Assembly: GCF_018100795.1 (NCBI RefSeq)
Contig: NZ_JAGJDY010000002.1
Location: forward strand, 248,001-312,000
Direction: 5' to 3'
Length of the DNA stretch: 64,000 nucleotides
Origin: Alteromonas sp. MMG017
GTDB taxonomy: Bacteria; Pseudomonadota; Gammaproteobacteria; Enterobacterales; Alteromonadaceae
Shown here: positions 32,406 through 42,171 of the stretch, piece after piece
How positions within the stretch are numbered: position 1 is the stretch's first letter
Layout of the letters: each line of letters begins with the position of its first letter
The notes under the pieces: generated by a model
What the model saw: only the letters and a program-made list of their open reading frames with translations
What the model was told of the DNA's origin: nothing
The model's database searches: none
Position numbers and translations under genes: made by a program

Positions 32406-34031
32406 ATGAACCTACAGTTGGCTAGACAAACCCGCTTATTAATTGCGGAAGACCAGGCTTTGGCAAAAAGTCATATGAAATATGCTTTGGAGCAACTTGG
32501 CTTCCAACATATCGATTATGTGGATCGTGCTGCGTACGCCCTTACCTCACTGCGCACCCGGCAGTACGATGTCATTGTTTGCGCTTATGATTTAAGGCAA
32601 GAACAAGGGGGCTATAATTTATTCGAGCAGCTGAAAACCGAAAAGATTATTCCTCTTACTACCGGCTTTATTTTTACCAGTGCCGATACTGCCATTGACG
32701 TTGTTCATGCAATAATCGAGTTGCAACCCGACGAATTCTTAGCAAAACCATTTTCCGTCAACGAACTAGATAAACGACTGAGTAAAGTCGTCACCCGTAA
32801 AAAGGTGTTTCATGATGTCTATCGTTACATGGATGACCAGAATCCCGAGCAGGCACTTAAAGAATTAGAGTTTATTTTAGTTGAACCTAAGAACGCTGAA
32901 CACTTCCCGTTAGCCCTTAAAACTAAGGGCGATTTATTGTTGTTGAATAGACAGTTTGAAAACGCGAAGCTTTTTTACCAATCAATCATTAACATTCAAA
33001 ACTTTACGTGGGCAAAGCTCGGCCTCGTTCAATGCTACATTCACTTAGATGAATTTGATGATGCAGAACGAGATCTTATTCAACTGGCACTACAACCTGA
33101 AAGTTTGCTGAGCGCTTATGACTTATTGGCAGAGCTTCAAATTAAGTTAGAAGCCTATGGTGAAGCACTGGAATGTGTAAATGTGGCTAGCGATATTTCA
33201 CCTCGAAATGTGATGCGCCATATTACTGCGGTACAACTTGCTAGGTTAACCCACGATTATGAGGGGCAATTTAATAGCGCAAAAAAAGTGGTTCGTTTCG
33301 GCAAGAATTCGGTGCACGACACCCCTGAAATGTACTTATCTGTCGCAAGAGCAGGTATCGACTTTGCGATGACAGCAGAAACCTCTCAAACAAACAAAAT
33401 TATAAAACAATCTAACGAATATCTGCGCCAGCTAAAAAGCGCCTACCCAAAAGTTAATCTTGACCATCAGCTTCAAGTTATTAGTGCCCGTATTCACTAT
33501 CTAAAAGACGAAAATGATAAAGCAAAAGATCTGCTTGATGCCTTAGATATCGATAATCTTGAAGAACAGTCTGTCGAAACTTTATTAGACTCGGCAAAGG
33601 CCTTCCACGACTTGGGGTTAAGAGGAAGCGCGCTTAAATTACTCGATAAAGCGACATTAAGGCAAAAAGAGCTTGATGCGCCAAACAGCTTACTTAGCCG
33701 TTATATAAACCAAGAAGTTGTTGAGAAAACAGCAATATCAATTAGTCCTAAAAACCTTAATGACGTCGCTGTGGTGCAGTATAAGCGTGGCGAACTGGCG
33801 AAATCTTACCAAACGTTCGAGCAAGCATTCAGGGTTATGCCTCACAACCCTGCCATTGCGTTAAACCTACTGCAAGCGTCAGCAATGCGACGCTCTCGTG
33901 AAGGAAAAGCGGAAGCCAGTATGAACTCGGTTATGAAGAAGTGCCGCTTTACGCTGGAAAGTGCTTCTTTATCTGAAGAGCAAAGCCAGCGCTATGAAAC
34001 GGTTAAGGGGCTGTTAGATCAGGTGGTGTAA
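32406..34031 (+). CDS. Response-regulator-like receiver with TPR repeats (pseudo-receiver)
   Basis: A 541-residue protein with an N-terminal receiver fold (residues about 9-130: LLIAEDQ acidic site, YVDRAAYAL, FTSAD, FLAKPF with K114) and a long C-terminal TPR-like helical array (LALKTKGDLLLLNRQFENAKLFYQ, WAKLGLVQCYIHLDEFDDAE and others, to the end). The position of the phospho-acceptor Asp, in the strand VIVCAYDLR, is Ala60, followed by Tyr-Asp, so normal phosphorylation is unlikely unless D62 substitutes. Such REC-TPR proteins are known in Alteromonas, Shewanella and Vibrio, with unknown output. Its end overlaps the convergent GNAT gene by 13 nt. No kinase gene is adjacent. Confidence 0.8.
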   Translation: MNLQLARQTRLLIAEDQALAKSHMKYALEQLGFQHIDYVDRAAYALTSLRTRQYDVIVCAYDLRQEQGGYNLFEQLKTEKIIPLTTGFIFTSADTAIDVVHAIIELQPDEFLAKPFSVNELDKRLSKVVTRKKVFHDVYRYMDDQNPEQALKELEFILVEPKNAEHFPLALKTKGDLLLLNRQFENAKLFYQSIINIQNFTWAKLGLVQCYIHLDEFDDAERDLIQLALQPESLLSAYDLLAELQIKLEAYGEALECVNVASDISPRNVMRHITAVQLARLTHDYEGQFNSAKKVVRFGKNSVHDTPEMYLSVARAGIDFAMTAETSQTNKIIKQSNEYLRQLKSAYPKVNLDHQLQVISARIHYLKDENDKAKDLLDALDIDNLEEQSVETLLDSAKAFHDLGLRGSALKLLDKATLRQKELDAPNSLLSRYINQEVVEKTAISISPKNLNDVAVVQYKRGELAKSYQTFEQAFRVMPHNPAIALNLLQASAMRRSREGKAEASMNSVMKKCRFTLESASLSEEQSQRYETVKGLLDQVV

Positions 34032-34546
34032 ACCACTACCTTTTCTTGGTAAAGGTTGTCTTTATATTCAATTTCATGGCTATAGGACATACCTATTTTT
34101 TCCATCACTTTAATGGAATTTAAATTTTCCGGTTTTGCCATAGCACAAAATTTGTCGATGCCAATTTGATACAAAGCGTCTTTCACTTGCATCGCTGCCT
34201 CTGTGGCATATCCCTTCCCCCAGCTGGCTTGTTTAAAACGCCAACCAAGTTCAATATTATCAATCTCAGGATCTTTAGTGAAAAAGCCAAAAGGGCGAAC
34301 TAAAATCCAGCCGATATCCTCTTCACTTTCTTTTTCTTGTACTCGCCATAAGCCCCAACCTAATGCTGGGTTTGAATACGCTTGAAAGCGTGGTACGAAG
34401 GTGTTTGTAATATCTTCACGTGATGTTTTTTGACCATCACTGATAAATCGCATTACCTCTTCGTCTTGATCAAGCTCCCAAAGGAACTCTAGATCAGAGT
34501 CGGTGATATAGTGGAAAGACAGGCGCGCGCTATCTTCAATAAACAT
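34019..34546 (-). CDS. GNAT acetyltransferase, RimJ/RimL-like
   Basis: A 175-residue GNAT of the Acetyltransf_3 group. It contains LSFHYITDSDLEFLWEL at the start, IGWILVRPFGFF, IELGWRFKQASWGKGYATEAA (acetyl-CoA loop with QxxGxG/A form) and MAKPENLNSIKVMEKIGM, the standard closing block. Members acetylate protein N-termini or small amines; the substrate is unknown. It overlaps the end of the receiver-TPR gene by 13 nt. Confidence 0.85.
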   Translation of the reverse strand: MFIEDSARLSFHYITDSDLEFLWELDQDEEVMRFISDGQKTSREDITNTFVPRFQAYSNPALGWGLWRVQEKESEEDIGWILVRPFGFFTKDPEIDNIELGWRFKQASWGKGYATEAAMQVKDALYQIGIDKFCAMAKPENLNSIKVMEKIGMSYSHEIEYKDNLYQEKVVVYTT

Positions 34547-34626
34547 AGATTTCCCTTTCTAATCGTTATTATTACGAGCAACTTTATACTGCTGCTTTCG
34601 TATTTTTTGGCGCAACGAACGTAAGT

Positions 34627-35595
34627 TTAGCCGCCTAACATAGCTAAGTGTTTCGTTGCCCCAGTATTACCTTCATGCAAAAAGTGCGTTGCATGCTTTT
34701 CACCTAAACACTCAACTAAGAACTGTTGTAGCCCTACTACATCTTGCTCGGCCAATAGGTGTCGCATATCAATACCGTGCTCACTAAATAGGCACAAATG
34801 TAATTTACCATTGGCGGCAACGCGAAGTCGATTACAACTTTTACAAAAATCTTTGCTGTACGGCATGATGAGGCCAATTTTACCCGCATAGTCAGGATGA
34901 AAAAATTCCTGCGCTGGTCCGGCGTCTTTGCGCCTAACCATGGGTTGCCATCCGGCATCAATAAGTGTTTGCTTAAGCGGAGTGCCACCTTGGTGCTGCG
35001 CTTTAAAGAAATTAGTTGTATCGCCGGTTTCCATCAATTCAATAAACCGCAATGTGACTGGCATGGTTTTAAGCCACTCAAGGAATCGATTTAACCTTGC
35101 ATCAGAAAAATCGTTTAGCAGCACCGAATTCACTTTTACATCAAGTCCGGCCTCAACCGCAGCATCCAACCCGGCTAACACTTGCTTTAATTTATCTTGC
35201 CCAGTAATTGCTGCAAACTGCCTTGGATCTAGGCTATCTATACTGACATTCACTTGGTGTAAACCTGCCTGCTTCCACGCAGCAGCATGTTCAGCCATCC
35301 GACCACCATGGGTGGTCATGGCCACTCGCTTAATTCCGGGAGTATTTGCCGTTGTACTTAAAATATCGAGGAAATCGCGGCGAAGTGTTGGCTCGCCGCC
35401 AGTAAGACGGACTTTGGATGTACCCAAACCTGAAAACGCGCTCAGCAGCGTGTTAATTTCGCCTAGGGAAAGAAAATGCTCACTAGAAGGACCTTGATAA
35501 CCGTCAGGCAAACAATACTGACAGCGAAAATTACACGCCTCCGTTACCGATAAACGCAAATAATGGAATTGTCGTCCAAAGCTATCTTCTAACAA
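34627..35595 (-). CDS. moaA: GTP 3',8-cyclase MoaA (molybdopterin synthesis)
   Basis: A radical SAM enzyme making the first pterin of molybdenum cofactor from GTP. The SAM-type cluster ligands are C21, C25, C28 in CNFRCQYC; RLTGGEPTLRRD, TTHGGRM, VNVSIDSLD and VNSVLLNDF follow; the second cluster is in DFCKSCNRLRVAANGKLHLC; the end is Gly-Gly as usual. TTG at 35593-35595 is the preferred start because GGGAG lies 5 nt ahead; it gives 322 residues, near the usual 329. A longer TTG reading lacks a ribosome site. No other moa gene is in the window and I see no Moco riboswitch in the leader. Confidence 0.94.
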   Translation of the reverse strand: MLEDSFGRQFHYLRLSVTEACNFRCQYCLPDGYQGPSSEHFLSLGEINTLLSAFSGLGTSKVRLTGGEPTLRRDFLDILSTTANTPGIKRVAMTTHGGRMAEHAAAWKQAGLHQVNVSIDSLDPRQFAAITGQDKLKQVLAGLDAAVEAGLDVKVNSVLLNDFSDARLNRFLEWLKTMPVTLRFIELMETGDTTNFFKAQHQGGTPLKQTLIDAGWQPMVRRKDAGPAQEFFHPDYAGKIGLIMPYSKDFCKSCNRLRVAANGKLHLCLFSEHGIDMRHLLAEQDVVGLQQFLVECLGEKHATHFLHEGNTGATKHLAMLGG

Positions 35596-35895
35596 ATTTT
35601 CTCCCTTAAGGGGTACGTAAAACAAATAGTGTGATTAAATAGACTATGATGTCTTTGCGCCAGTTTACGCGGCCGCAAATAAGAATGAAATGCTCGATAA
35701 CGCATAAATTAGAACGTTTTATCGTACCGTTACCCTATTTATCTTAAATAAATATAACGGTTCACCGTAGACGATTTAGTTTAAGATTCGTTAATCTACC
35801 ATAATTCATCTTAGTAAAGGAGTTTTCACTCCTACCTCCCGCTAGCGTCATCGCGTTGCAACGTCCCAACCATGCAGTGAGAACATAAGTACACC
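35596..35895. other. Divergent region between moaA and the Atm1-type exporter
   Basis: 300 AT-rich bases with no supported gene. It must contain both promoters. A small GGAG/CTCC hairpin lies near 35819-35833. I found no riboswitch-like or operator-like structure I can name. Confidence 0.45.
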
Positions 35896-37689
35896 ATGCG
35901 AAAAAATCGATTTCCTTTAAACGAAAATGAGCCTATTAAATGGCAGGTGCTCAAACAGTTATGGCCATACCTTCTAGAGTTTAAAGGTCGGGTGGCATTA
36001 GCGTTAATGTGCTTAGTTGCTGCGAAACTTGCCAGCATTGGCTTACCATATGTACTTAAATACACGGTAGATAGTTTAAACGGTGATGTAGAAGCCTTAG
36101 CCATTGCCGTGCCTATCAGCTTAATTATTGCTTACGGTGCACTTAGGCTTACCAATGTTTTACTTGGCGAAGTACGAGACACATTATTCGGACGTGTTAC
36201 TGAGCGCGCCATGCGCAGGCTGGGTTTGAAGGTATTTAATCACCTCCACAATCTAGATTTAGGGTTTCATTTAAACCGGAGAACAGGCGGCTTATCTAGA
36301 GATATTGAACGTGGCACAAACGGCGTGAGTTTCTTAATGCGGTTTATGGTGTTCAATATTGTCCCTACCCTTTTAGAAATTGGCTTAGTCGTGATATTGC
36401 TATTGATTCAGTTTGGCTGGTCTTTTGCAATGATCATTGTTGTCAGTGTTATCAGCTATGTCATGTTCTCGATGAAAGCCACCGATTGGCGCACCCGATT
36501 TGTACAACAAATGAATGAGGCCGACTCCACAACTAATTCACGAGCGGTAGACAGCTTACTTAACTTTGAAACCGTAAAGTACTTCAATAACGAACGCTTC
36601 GAAGCAAACCGATACGATACAGACTTGGCTGGCTGGGAAAAAGCAAGGCGTAAAAATCGATTATCCCTTTTCGCCTTAAACGGCGGCCAAGCCAGCATTA
36701 TTGCGCTGGCGATGACAGCCATGATGGCGAATGCAGCTTATGGTGTAATGGAGGGCGAGATGACCATTGGTGACTTCGTGCTAATTAACGCCTTCACTAT
36801 GCAGATATTTATGCCGCTTAATTTCTTGGGTTTTGTGTATCGGGAGATTCGCGGCTCGCTAGCGAACATTCAAAACTTATTTTCCCTACTGGCCCAAAAG
36901 CCAGCAATTGAAGATAAACCCAATGCAGCTCATCTCTCAGTAAACCAGGCGAGTATACGTTTTAGTAACGTTCAATTTCACTATCAGCAAGCACGGCCTA
37001 TTTTAAAAGGTATTAGCTTCGACGTGCCATCAGGGGCCAAGGTGGCCGTGGTTGGCGAAAGTGGTGCAGGTAAATCCACCATCATGAAGTTGCTGTTTCG
37101 TTTTTACGAACCCAGCGAGGGTGGTATTTATATAAATGGGCAGGATATTCGCGACCTTAGCCAACATAGTTTACGAAGCCATATTGGTATTGTTCCGCAA
37201 GATACGGTGTTATTTAATACATCTCTGGTTGAAAATATCCGTTACGGTAATCCTGATGCTAGCGATGATGAGGTTAATCATGCGATTAAACTTGCACATT
37301 TAACCCAGTTTGTTGAAAGCTTGCCGGATGGATTAGACACCACAGTAGGCGAACGTGGGCTGAAACTCTCAGGCGGCGAGAAACAACGCGTAGCCATCGC
37401 TCGAGCGTTATTAAAAGGTGCGCCAATTATGATTTTTGATGAAGCAACATCTTCGTTAGACAGTCAATCAGAGCAAGCGATATTAGGCGCACTTCGTGAT
37501 GCTGCAAAAGGCCACACGAGCTTGGTTATCGCCCATAGGCTATCTACTATTGTGGATGCCGATACCATCTTAGTGTTAAGCAAGGGCATGATTGCCGAAC
37601 ATGGCACCCATGAAACGCTTTTAGCACAACAGGGTATTTATAATCGGCTGTGGGCGACTCAGCAACGAGATTCAAACAATGAAGCATGA
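35896..37689 (+). CDS. Atm1-type ABC half-transporter (heavy metal / glutathione family)
   Basis: A 597-residue half-transporter with six TM helices in the first ~320 residues and one ATPase domain. DLGFHLNRRTGGLSRDIERG and FNNERFEANRYD are typical of the Atm1/HMT1/ABCB7 sub-family exporting glutathione-linked metals or sulfur compounds. ATPase motifs: GESGAGKSTIMKL (Walker A), LSGGEKQRVAIARA, IMIFDEATSSLD, IAHRLSTI. The start has only a weak ribosome site. DUF3820 and another small gene follow. Confidence 0.9.
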   Translation: MRKNRFPLNENEPIKWQVLKQLWPYLLEFKGRVALALMCLVAAKLASIGLPYVLKYTVDSLNGDVEALAIAVPISLIIAYGALRLTNVLLGEVRDTLFGRVTERAMRRLGLKVFNHLHNLDLGFHLNRRTGGLSRDIERGTNGVSFLMRFMVFNIVPTLLEIGLVVILLLIQFGWSFAMIIVVSVISYVMFSMKATDWRTRFVQQMNEADSTTNSRAVDSLLNFETVKYFNNERFEANRYDTDLAGWEKARRKNRLSLFALNGGQASIIALAMTAMMANAAYGVMEGEMTIGDFVLINAFTMQIFMPLNFLGFVYREIRGSLANIQNLFSLLAQKPAIEDKPNAAHLSVNQASIRFSNVQFHYQQARPILKGISFDVPSGAKVAVVGESGAGKSTIMKLLFRFYEPSEGGIYINGQDIRDLSQHSLRSHIGIVPQDTVLFNTSLVENIRYGNPDASDDEVNHAIKLAHLTQFVESLPDGLDTTVGERGLKLSGGEKQRVAIARALLKGAPIMIFDEATSSLDSQSEQAILGALRDAAKGHTSLVIAHRLSTIVDADTILVLSKGMIAEHGTHETLLAQQGIYNRLWATQQRDSNNEA

Positions 37690-37753
37690 AACCAAACCCA
37701 TGCATTTGCAGGCTCGCGACAACGTACATGAAATTAAAGAATAGTTGAGTAAT

Positions 37754-37969
37754 ATGGATCCAGAAGCAATAAAAAGTGCAATCAACCAAACCATGCCATT
37801 TGGTAAGTATGCGGGGCGTCGGTTATTCCACCTGCCAGAGCCCTATTTAGTATGGTTTAACACACAAGGTTTTCCCGAAGGAAAGCTGGGACAGCAACTC
37901 GCGCTCATGTACGAAATTAAACTTAACGGGCTCGAGTCAGTAGTAGAACCTCTACTGCATGACGACTAG
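37754..37969 (+). CDS. DUF3820 family protein
   Basis: A 71-residue protein with the DUF3820 pattern MPFGKYAGRRLFHLPEPYLVWF and KLGQQLALMYEIKLNGLE. Family members are short and of unknown function, sometimes linked to nucleic-acid or exonuclease contexts. ATG at 37754 is preferred to a TTG nine bases earlier. It lies 64 nt after the exporter gene and 2 nt before the next ORF. Confidence 0.82.
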   Translation: MDPEAIKSAINQTMPFGKYAGRRLFHLPEPYLVWFNTQGFPEGKLGQQLALMYEIKLNGLESVVEPLLHDD

Positions 37970-37971
37970 CC

Positions 37972-38295
37972 ATGTTCGCTCGCCCAAGAAAGCAAAAACG
38001 TGAGGCTATCGATCAGCGAATATTGCGCCTGCACACAGGCATTGCTAAAAAAGTCATTGCACAACCTTCACTCATAACTAACGTTCAAGCAACGTTAGAG
38101 GCTCGTTATGAAAGTGGCATGATGCGTTACGGTAGCTATATGTTATGGCAAGGGATTGTAGAAACGCTTCATACTCCTGAGGTATTCACAGCACTGTTAC
38201 TCGCCGAAGATGAACGCACCGCAAGCCTTAGACGGGAAACCATATTTACGGGTATTTTAACCGAAGCTGAGCGAGCAGAAGTTCTGGAAGAATAA
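37972..38295 (+). CDS. Conserved hypothetical protein
   Basis: A 107-residue basic, mostly helical protein (FARPRKQKREAIDQRILRLH at the start, ARYESGMMRYGSYMLWQGIVE in the middle, acidic end). I do not recognise a domain. It starts 2 nt after the DUF3820 stop and is followed by a terminator, so it belongs to that transcript. Confidence 0.7.
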   Translation: MFARPRKQKREAIDQRILRLHTGIAKKVIAQPSLITNVQATLEARYESGMMRYGSYMLWQGIVETLHTPEVFTALLLAEDERTASLRRETIFTGILTEAERAEVLEE

Positions 38296-38314
38296 GTAAA
38301 CATACGAAACATTA

Positions 38315-38350
38315 AAAAAGGGTAAATCGATAGTCGATTTACCCTTTTTA
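38315..38350. terminator. Bidirectional terminator
   Basis: AAAAAGGGTAAATCGA, loop TAG, TCGATTTACCCTTTTT: a perfect 15-16 bp stem with A and T runs on both sides. It ends the Atm1/DUF3820 transcript and the convergent DAHP synthase gene. Confidence 0.9.
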
Positions 38351-38394
38351 GTATGACGCCTTACCACTAAAGCGATAAGGTTTTCTTTCAGAAA

Positions 38395-39738
38395 CTAGGC
38401 GTTACGTAAATGGTCAGCCACTAAGAACGCCATCTCAAGTACTTGGTCTGCGTTTAAACGCGGATCGCACTGGGTTTTATACGCCTGCGCTAAGTCTTCA
38501 TCACTAATTTCATACGCACCACCCGTACACTCAGTCACGTGTTGGCCTGTCATTTCAAGGTGAATACCACCTGCATGAGTGCCTTCATCGTTGTGAGCTT
38601 GGAAGAACTGCTTAATTTCACGCAAAATAGCATCAAAATTACGAGTTTTATAACCACTAGATGCTGAGAAGGTGTTGCCGTGCATGGGGTCAGAACTCCA
38701 TACCACGTGTCTGCCTTCTGCTTTAACGCGGCGTAATAAACGAGGCAAATTGTCAGCCAAGTTATCAGCACCCATACGGGTAATAAGGGTTAATCTACCA
38801 GGGTCGTTATTTGGATTAAGGGCATCAATCAAACGAATAAGTTCGTCTTCTTCCATGCTAGGCCCAACTTTCACACCAATAGGGTTATGAATGCCTCGGA
38901 AGAACTCAATATGAGCATGGTCAAGCTGACGGGTACGCTCACCAATCCAAATCATGTGCGCAGAGCAATCGTAAGGCTTACCCGTTAGCGTATCAATTCG
39001 AGTTAGGGCTTGCTCGTAGTTCAACAACAATGCTTCGTGCGACGTAAACAACGATGTTTCATGCAATGTAGGGCTAGATTGGGAATTAATACCAATCACG
39101 TCCATGAACGACAAGGTATCTTGAATACGCACAGCCATATCGTGGTAGCGTTCTTTAAGCGGGTTGTTTTCAACAAACGCCATATTCCAACGGTTTACTT
39201 CGTGAAGGTCGGCCAAGCCACCTTGAGAAAAAGCGCGAAGTAAATTAAGGGTAGAAGCACTACGATGATACGCTTCAATCAAACGGTTTGGATCCGGGCG
39301 GCGAGCCGCTTCGTTAAACTCAAAACTATTGATAATATCGCCGCGGTAGCTTGGTAGTGTAACGCCATTACGGGTTTCAAAGTTCGATGAACGAGGCTTA
39401 GCATACTGGCCAGCCATGCGAGCCACTTTGGTTACTGGGCATCGACCTGCAAAGGTTAAAACAATAGCCATCTGAAGCAATACTTTAAAGGTATCGCGAA
39501 TTTTTGGCGCATTAAATTCATCAAACGATTCGGCGCAGTCACCGCCTTGAAGCAAGAAGCCTTTTCCTAAACTAACCTCACCAAGTTGACGGCGAAGATC
39601 GCGGGCTTCAGCGGCAAAAACCAGCGGTGGATATGTACTTAGCGTGTGCTCTACTTGTTTAAGTTGTGCCGCATCATCGTACTCTGGTTGTTGAAGGATA
39701 GGTTTTTGCCTCCAACTGTCTACTTGCCAATTACTCAA
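38395..39738 (-). CDS. 3-deoxy-7-phosphoheptulonate synthase, class II
   Basis: A 447-residue DAHP synthase of the plant/mycobacterial class II, the first step of the shikimate pathway. Visible: [95 protein letters not shown] and [15 protein letters not shown]. This class is unrelated in sequence to AroF/G/H of E. coli. It feeds chorismate to the trp operon in the same window. Single gene with its own terminator. Confidence 0.95.
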   Translation of the reverse strand: MSNWQVDSWRQKPILQQPEYDDAAQLKQVEHTLSTYPPLVFAAEARDLRRQLGEVSLGKGFLLQGGDCAESFDEFNAPKIRDTFKVLLQMAIVLTFAGRCPVTKVARMAGQYAKPRSSNFETRNGVTLPSYRGDIINSFEFNEAARRPDPNRLIEAYHRSASTLNLLRAFSQGGLADLHEVNRWNMAFVENNPLKERYHDMAVRIQDTLSFMDVIGINSQSSPTLHETSLFTSHEALLLNYEQALTRIDTLTGKPYDCSAHMIWIGERTRQLDHAHIEFFRGIHNPIGVKVGPSMEEDELIRLIDALNPNNDPGRLTLITRMGADNLADNLPRLLRRVKAEGRHVVWSSDPMHGNTFSASSGYKTRNFDAILREIKQFFQAHNDEGTHAGGIHLEMTGQHVTECTGGAYEISDEDLAQAYKTQCDPRLNADQVLEMAFLVADHLRNA

Positions 39739-39837
39739 GGGGTTCTCCTGATTTAAATGTTTTTACGTTTAGGCAAACGTTAATCTCGTTGTGTAAGCGC
39801 TTATCTGCATGCGCGCTACGATTTATTGCGCGCTACT

Positions 39838-40611
39838 TTACCACATTTGCTCTAATACAATAGGTGCGCAAACTTGAATATCTAGAAAGTCGTCGCGCTT
39901 ATTTACTGCAAAATGACAATCGAAGGTCTGTTCTAGGTTTTTGACCGACAATACCGACTCAGGCAAACCAAAACTTACGCTAGTACCCAATTTCATTAGC
40001 AGTACTTTATAACTATAGTTTGCGCTTAATGAAATGTCATGACTGCTTAGCACTAAGGTATTCCCTTTATTGCATAAGGTTTGAAACAGCGCCATTAACG
40101 CGTATTGATGTCGAATATCTACCCCTTGCAAGGGTTCATCTAACAATAAAAGCGCTTCGCCTCGTTTAATAGCAGGCCAAACTTGCAGCAATGCACGGCA
40201 AATTTCAACGCGCTGACGCTCTCCACCTGAAAGTCGGTTTAAAGGCGTTTGCAAAAAGCCCGTTACTTCCAATGTGGCTTCTAACACGCTGGGAAGTTCG
40301 AACGTAGGTTCACTTGAAAAAAACGAAAGATATTCTTTTACCGATACCCCAAATACGGCCTCACTTTGCTGTGCTAACAAAGTCCTAAATGTTGCTAATG
40401 CACTTAAAGGCCATTGTTGAAGAGACTGTTCTAACAGCGAAGCTTCTCCCCGTTCTGTTTCCAACAACCCAGCCATTATCGACAACAGCGTAGACTTTCC
40501 AGCGCCGTTAGGGCCAAGAATATGAACGCAATCGCCTTTATTGATATCAAGGCTGATATTGGCTAAACGCTTATTCACACTAATATCGCGCAAAGAAATA
40601 ACCAGGCTCAT
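39838..40611 (-). CDS. btuD: Vitamin B12 import ATP-binding protein
   Basis: A 257-residue FecCD-family ATPase: GPNGAGKSTLLSIMAGL (Walker A), LSGGERQRVEICRA, ALLLLDEPLQGVD (Walker B), VLSSHDISL. It is 257 residues when started at ATG 40609-40611, which overlaps the btuC stop as ATGA; a start nine codons earlier is less likely. Weak in specificity: iron-siderophore importers look alike, but the sequence and length resemble BtuD (249). Confidence 0.82.
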   Translation of the reverse strand: MSLVISLRDISVNKRLANISLDINKGDCVHILGPNGAGKSTLLSIMAGLLETERGEASLLEQSLQQWPLSALATFRTLLAQQSEAVFGVSVKEYLSFFSSEPTFELPSVLEATLEVTGFLQTPLNRLSGGERQRVEICRALLQVWPAIKRGEALLLLDEPLQGVDIRHQYALMALFQTLCNKGNTLVLSSHDISLSANYSYKVLLMKLGTSVSFGLPESVLSVKNLEQTFDCHFAVNKRDDFLDIQVCAPIVLEQMW

Positions 40612-41606
40612 CGAAGCTGGCCTTTTAATAGTGCCCAAATGAGCAAAGGGCCGCCTAAGGTGGCAGTGATCATAGACACAGGTAGGGTAATCGCACGGGT
40701 TAGTTCAGACATCAGCACCACAATAAGCAATAAACTGGCGCCACATAGCGCGCTTGCTGGTAACAGCAACTTATTATCATGTCCCAGAATAAGCCGAAGG
40801 ATGTGAGGCACTAACAGTCCGACAAAAGCAATCGCTCCCGCAATAGACACTGCCGCTCCTACCCCCACGGCGGTAGCAATAAGGCTACGCTCGGTAAGTT
40901 GTTGCACATGCACACCACTGCTTAACGCAGCTAAATCACCGGCATACAACCTATTAAACTTGGCAGATTGGCGCATTTGATACCACAAACTACCAATAAT
41001 AAGTGGGCCGCTTACCCACAAAATAGGCCAAGTGGTTTGATACACGCTTCCCATCAGCCAAAACGTTAAATTACGTAGTGATTGGGCATCACTAAACATG
41101 TACAACCAAGCAATAACAGCCCCGCTCAAAGTAGAAATAGCGATACCCGATAGAATGACAGCAACTGCTGAGCCCAGCAGTTTTCGAGCAAGGCGATAGA
41201 TAACAAACGTTGTTATTAACGCACCAATGAAGCAGCCCAAAGGAAGTATGTAATGAAGATAAGGCTGTGCCCACAAGGGTGTAAGCAATAAGAGGGTTGC
41301 AGCCACTAAACTGGCGCCGCTGGTGATACCTATAATACCTGGGTCAGCCAACGGATTGCGCAGTACTATTTGAAGCGTGGCGCCACTTACGGCCAATACA
41401 CTACCTACTAAAATGGCGGTAATGATCAGCGGAATTTGAAGTTGTAATGTGATGTGTTGTTTTAATGCAGTGGGTGAATCGGTTAGCCATACTGTGGCTA
41501 ACACGCCAACGATGAGCAGAAAGGTAATACTGCAAAGTAGGAAGATGGCTGCGCTTCCTTTTCCCGCACCGTCCTTGACCGCCGCGCCCCTTAAAACCGT
41601 GTGCAT
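40608..41606 (-). CDS. btuC: Vitamin B12 import permease
   Basis: A 332-residue FecCD-type permease with about ten TM helices. Telling blocks: GSVLAVSGATLQIVLRNPLADPGIIGITSGASL, LSGIAISTLSGAVIAWL, FNRLYAGDLAALSSGV, SIAGAIAFVGLLVPHILRLILGHDN. BtuC-like length and the ELTRAITLPVSMITATLGGP end point to cobalamin or siderophore import. It is coupled to btuD by an ATGA overlap. No btuF binding protein and no cobalamin riboswitch are visible nearby. Confidence 0.85.
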   Translation of the reverse strand: MHTVLRGAAVKDGAGKGSAAIFLLCSITFLLIVGVLATVWLTDSPTALKQHITLQLQIPLIITAILVGSVLAVSGATLQIVLRNPLADPGIIGITSGASLVAATLLLLTPLWAQPYLHYILPLGCFIGALITTFVIYRLARKLLGSAVAVILSGIAISTLSGAVIAWLYMFSDAQSLRNLTFWLMGSVYQTTWPILWVSGPLIIGSLWYQMRQSAKFNRLYAGDLAALSSGVHVQQLTERSLIATAVGVGAAVSIAGAIAFVGLLVPHILRLILGHDNKLLLPASALCGASLLLIVVLMSELTRAITLPVSMITATLGGPLLIWALLKGQLR

Positions 41607-41609
41607 AGC

Positions 41610-42077
41610 TTAGCTCTGTTGAATATGTGCAATCAGCCCGTCAGAGGCCTCTTCTATTAAGTCTAACACTAATTCAAAACCCCGTTTTCCGCCATAATAT
41701 GGGTCTGGCACTTCTTTATCTTCACTGTCAGCGAAGTCTAGAAATAAGTGGATTTTTCCGTGGTGTTCCGGCGCAGACATTTCACGTAGATTGTCTAAAT
41801 TACTGTTATCCATCGCCAGAATATAGTCGTACTTTTCGAAATCTTTGTCATCTACTCGTCGGCACTTTAAGCCTTTAAAGCTATAACCTCGCTCTACACC
41901 AACCGCTTGCGAGCGTTTATCTGGCTGTTTACCAATGTGATACCCATGGGTTCCGGCAGAGTCTATGATTAGTTTTAACCCTGCGTCAGCCGCTTTGCGA
42001 ATAAACACAGCTTCGGCCGTAGGTGAACGGCAAATGTTACCCAAACAAACGAATAACACCGATGTGTTCTGACCCAT
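41610..42077 (-). CDS. Low-molecular-weight protein tyrosine phosphatase
   Basis: A 155-residue LMW-PTP: VLFVCLGNICRSPTAEAVF with catalytic Cys11 and Arg17 of the CX5R loop and the general acid Asp in PDPYYGG. It has the length of Wzb/YfkJ proteins. It starts the minus-strand group with btuC (3 nt away) and btuD, so it is probably in the same transcript, although a functional link is not obvious. Confidence 0.9.
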   Translation of the reverse strand: MGQNTSVLFVCLGNICRSPTAEAVFIRKAADAGLKLIIDSAGTHGYHIGKQPDKRSQAVGVERGYSFKGLKCRRVDDKDFEKYDYILAMDNSNLDNLREMSAPEHHGKIHLFLDFADSEDKEVPDPYYGGKRGFELVLDLIEEASDGLIAHIQQS

Positions 42078-42171
42078 ATAAAAATTCCTTTAAAACCAAT
42101 AACGGCACTAAGCTAAACTTTATGTTAACTTTCACGTAAATAACGCCGTTTAAAAAAATTGTGGAGCAGTA

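Noticed and set aside
35596..35895. Molybdenum-cofactor riboswitch before moaA
   Set aside because: Only a short leader precedes moaA and the conserved paired elements are not visible; a covariance search would settle it.
42078..42171. Cobalamin riboswitch before the btuCD group
   Set aside because: The gap has 94 bases and lacks a B12-box-like element.
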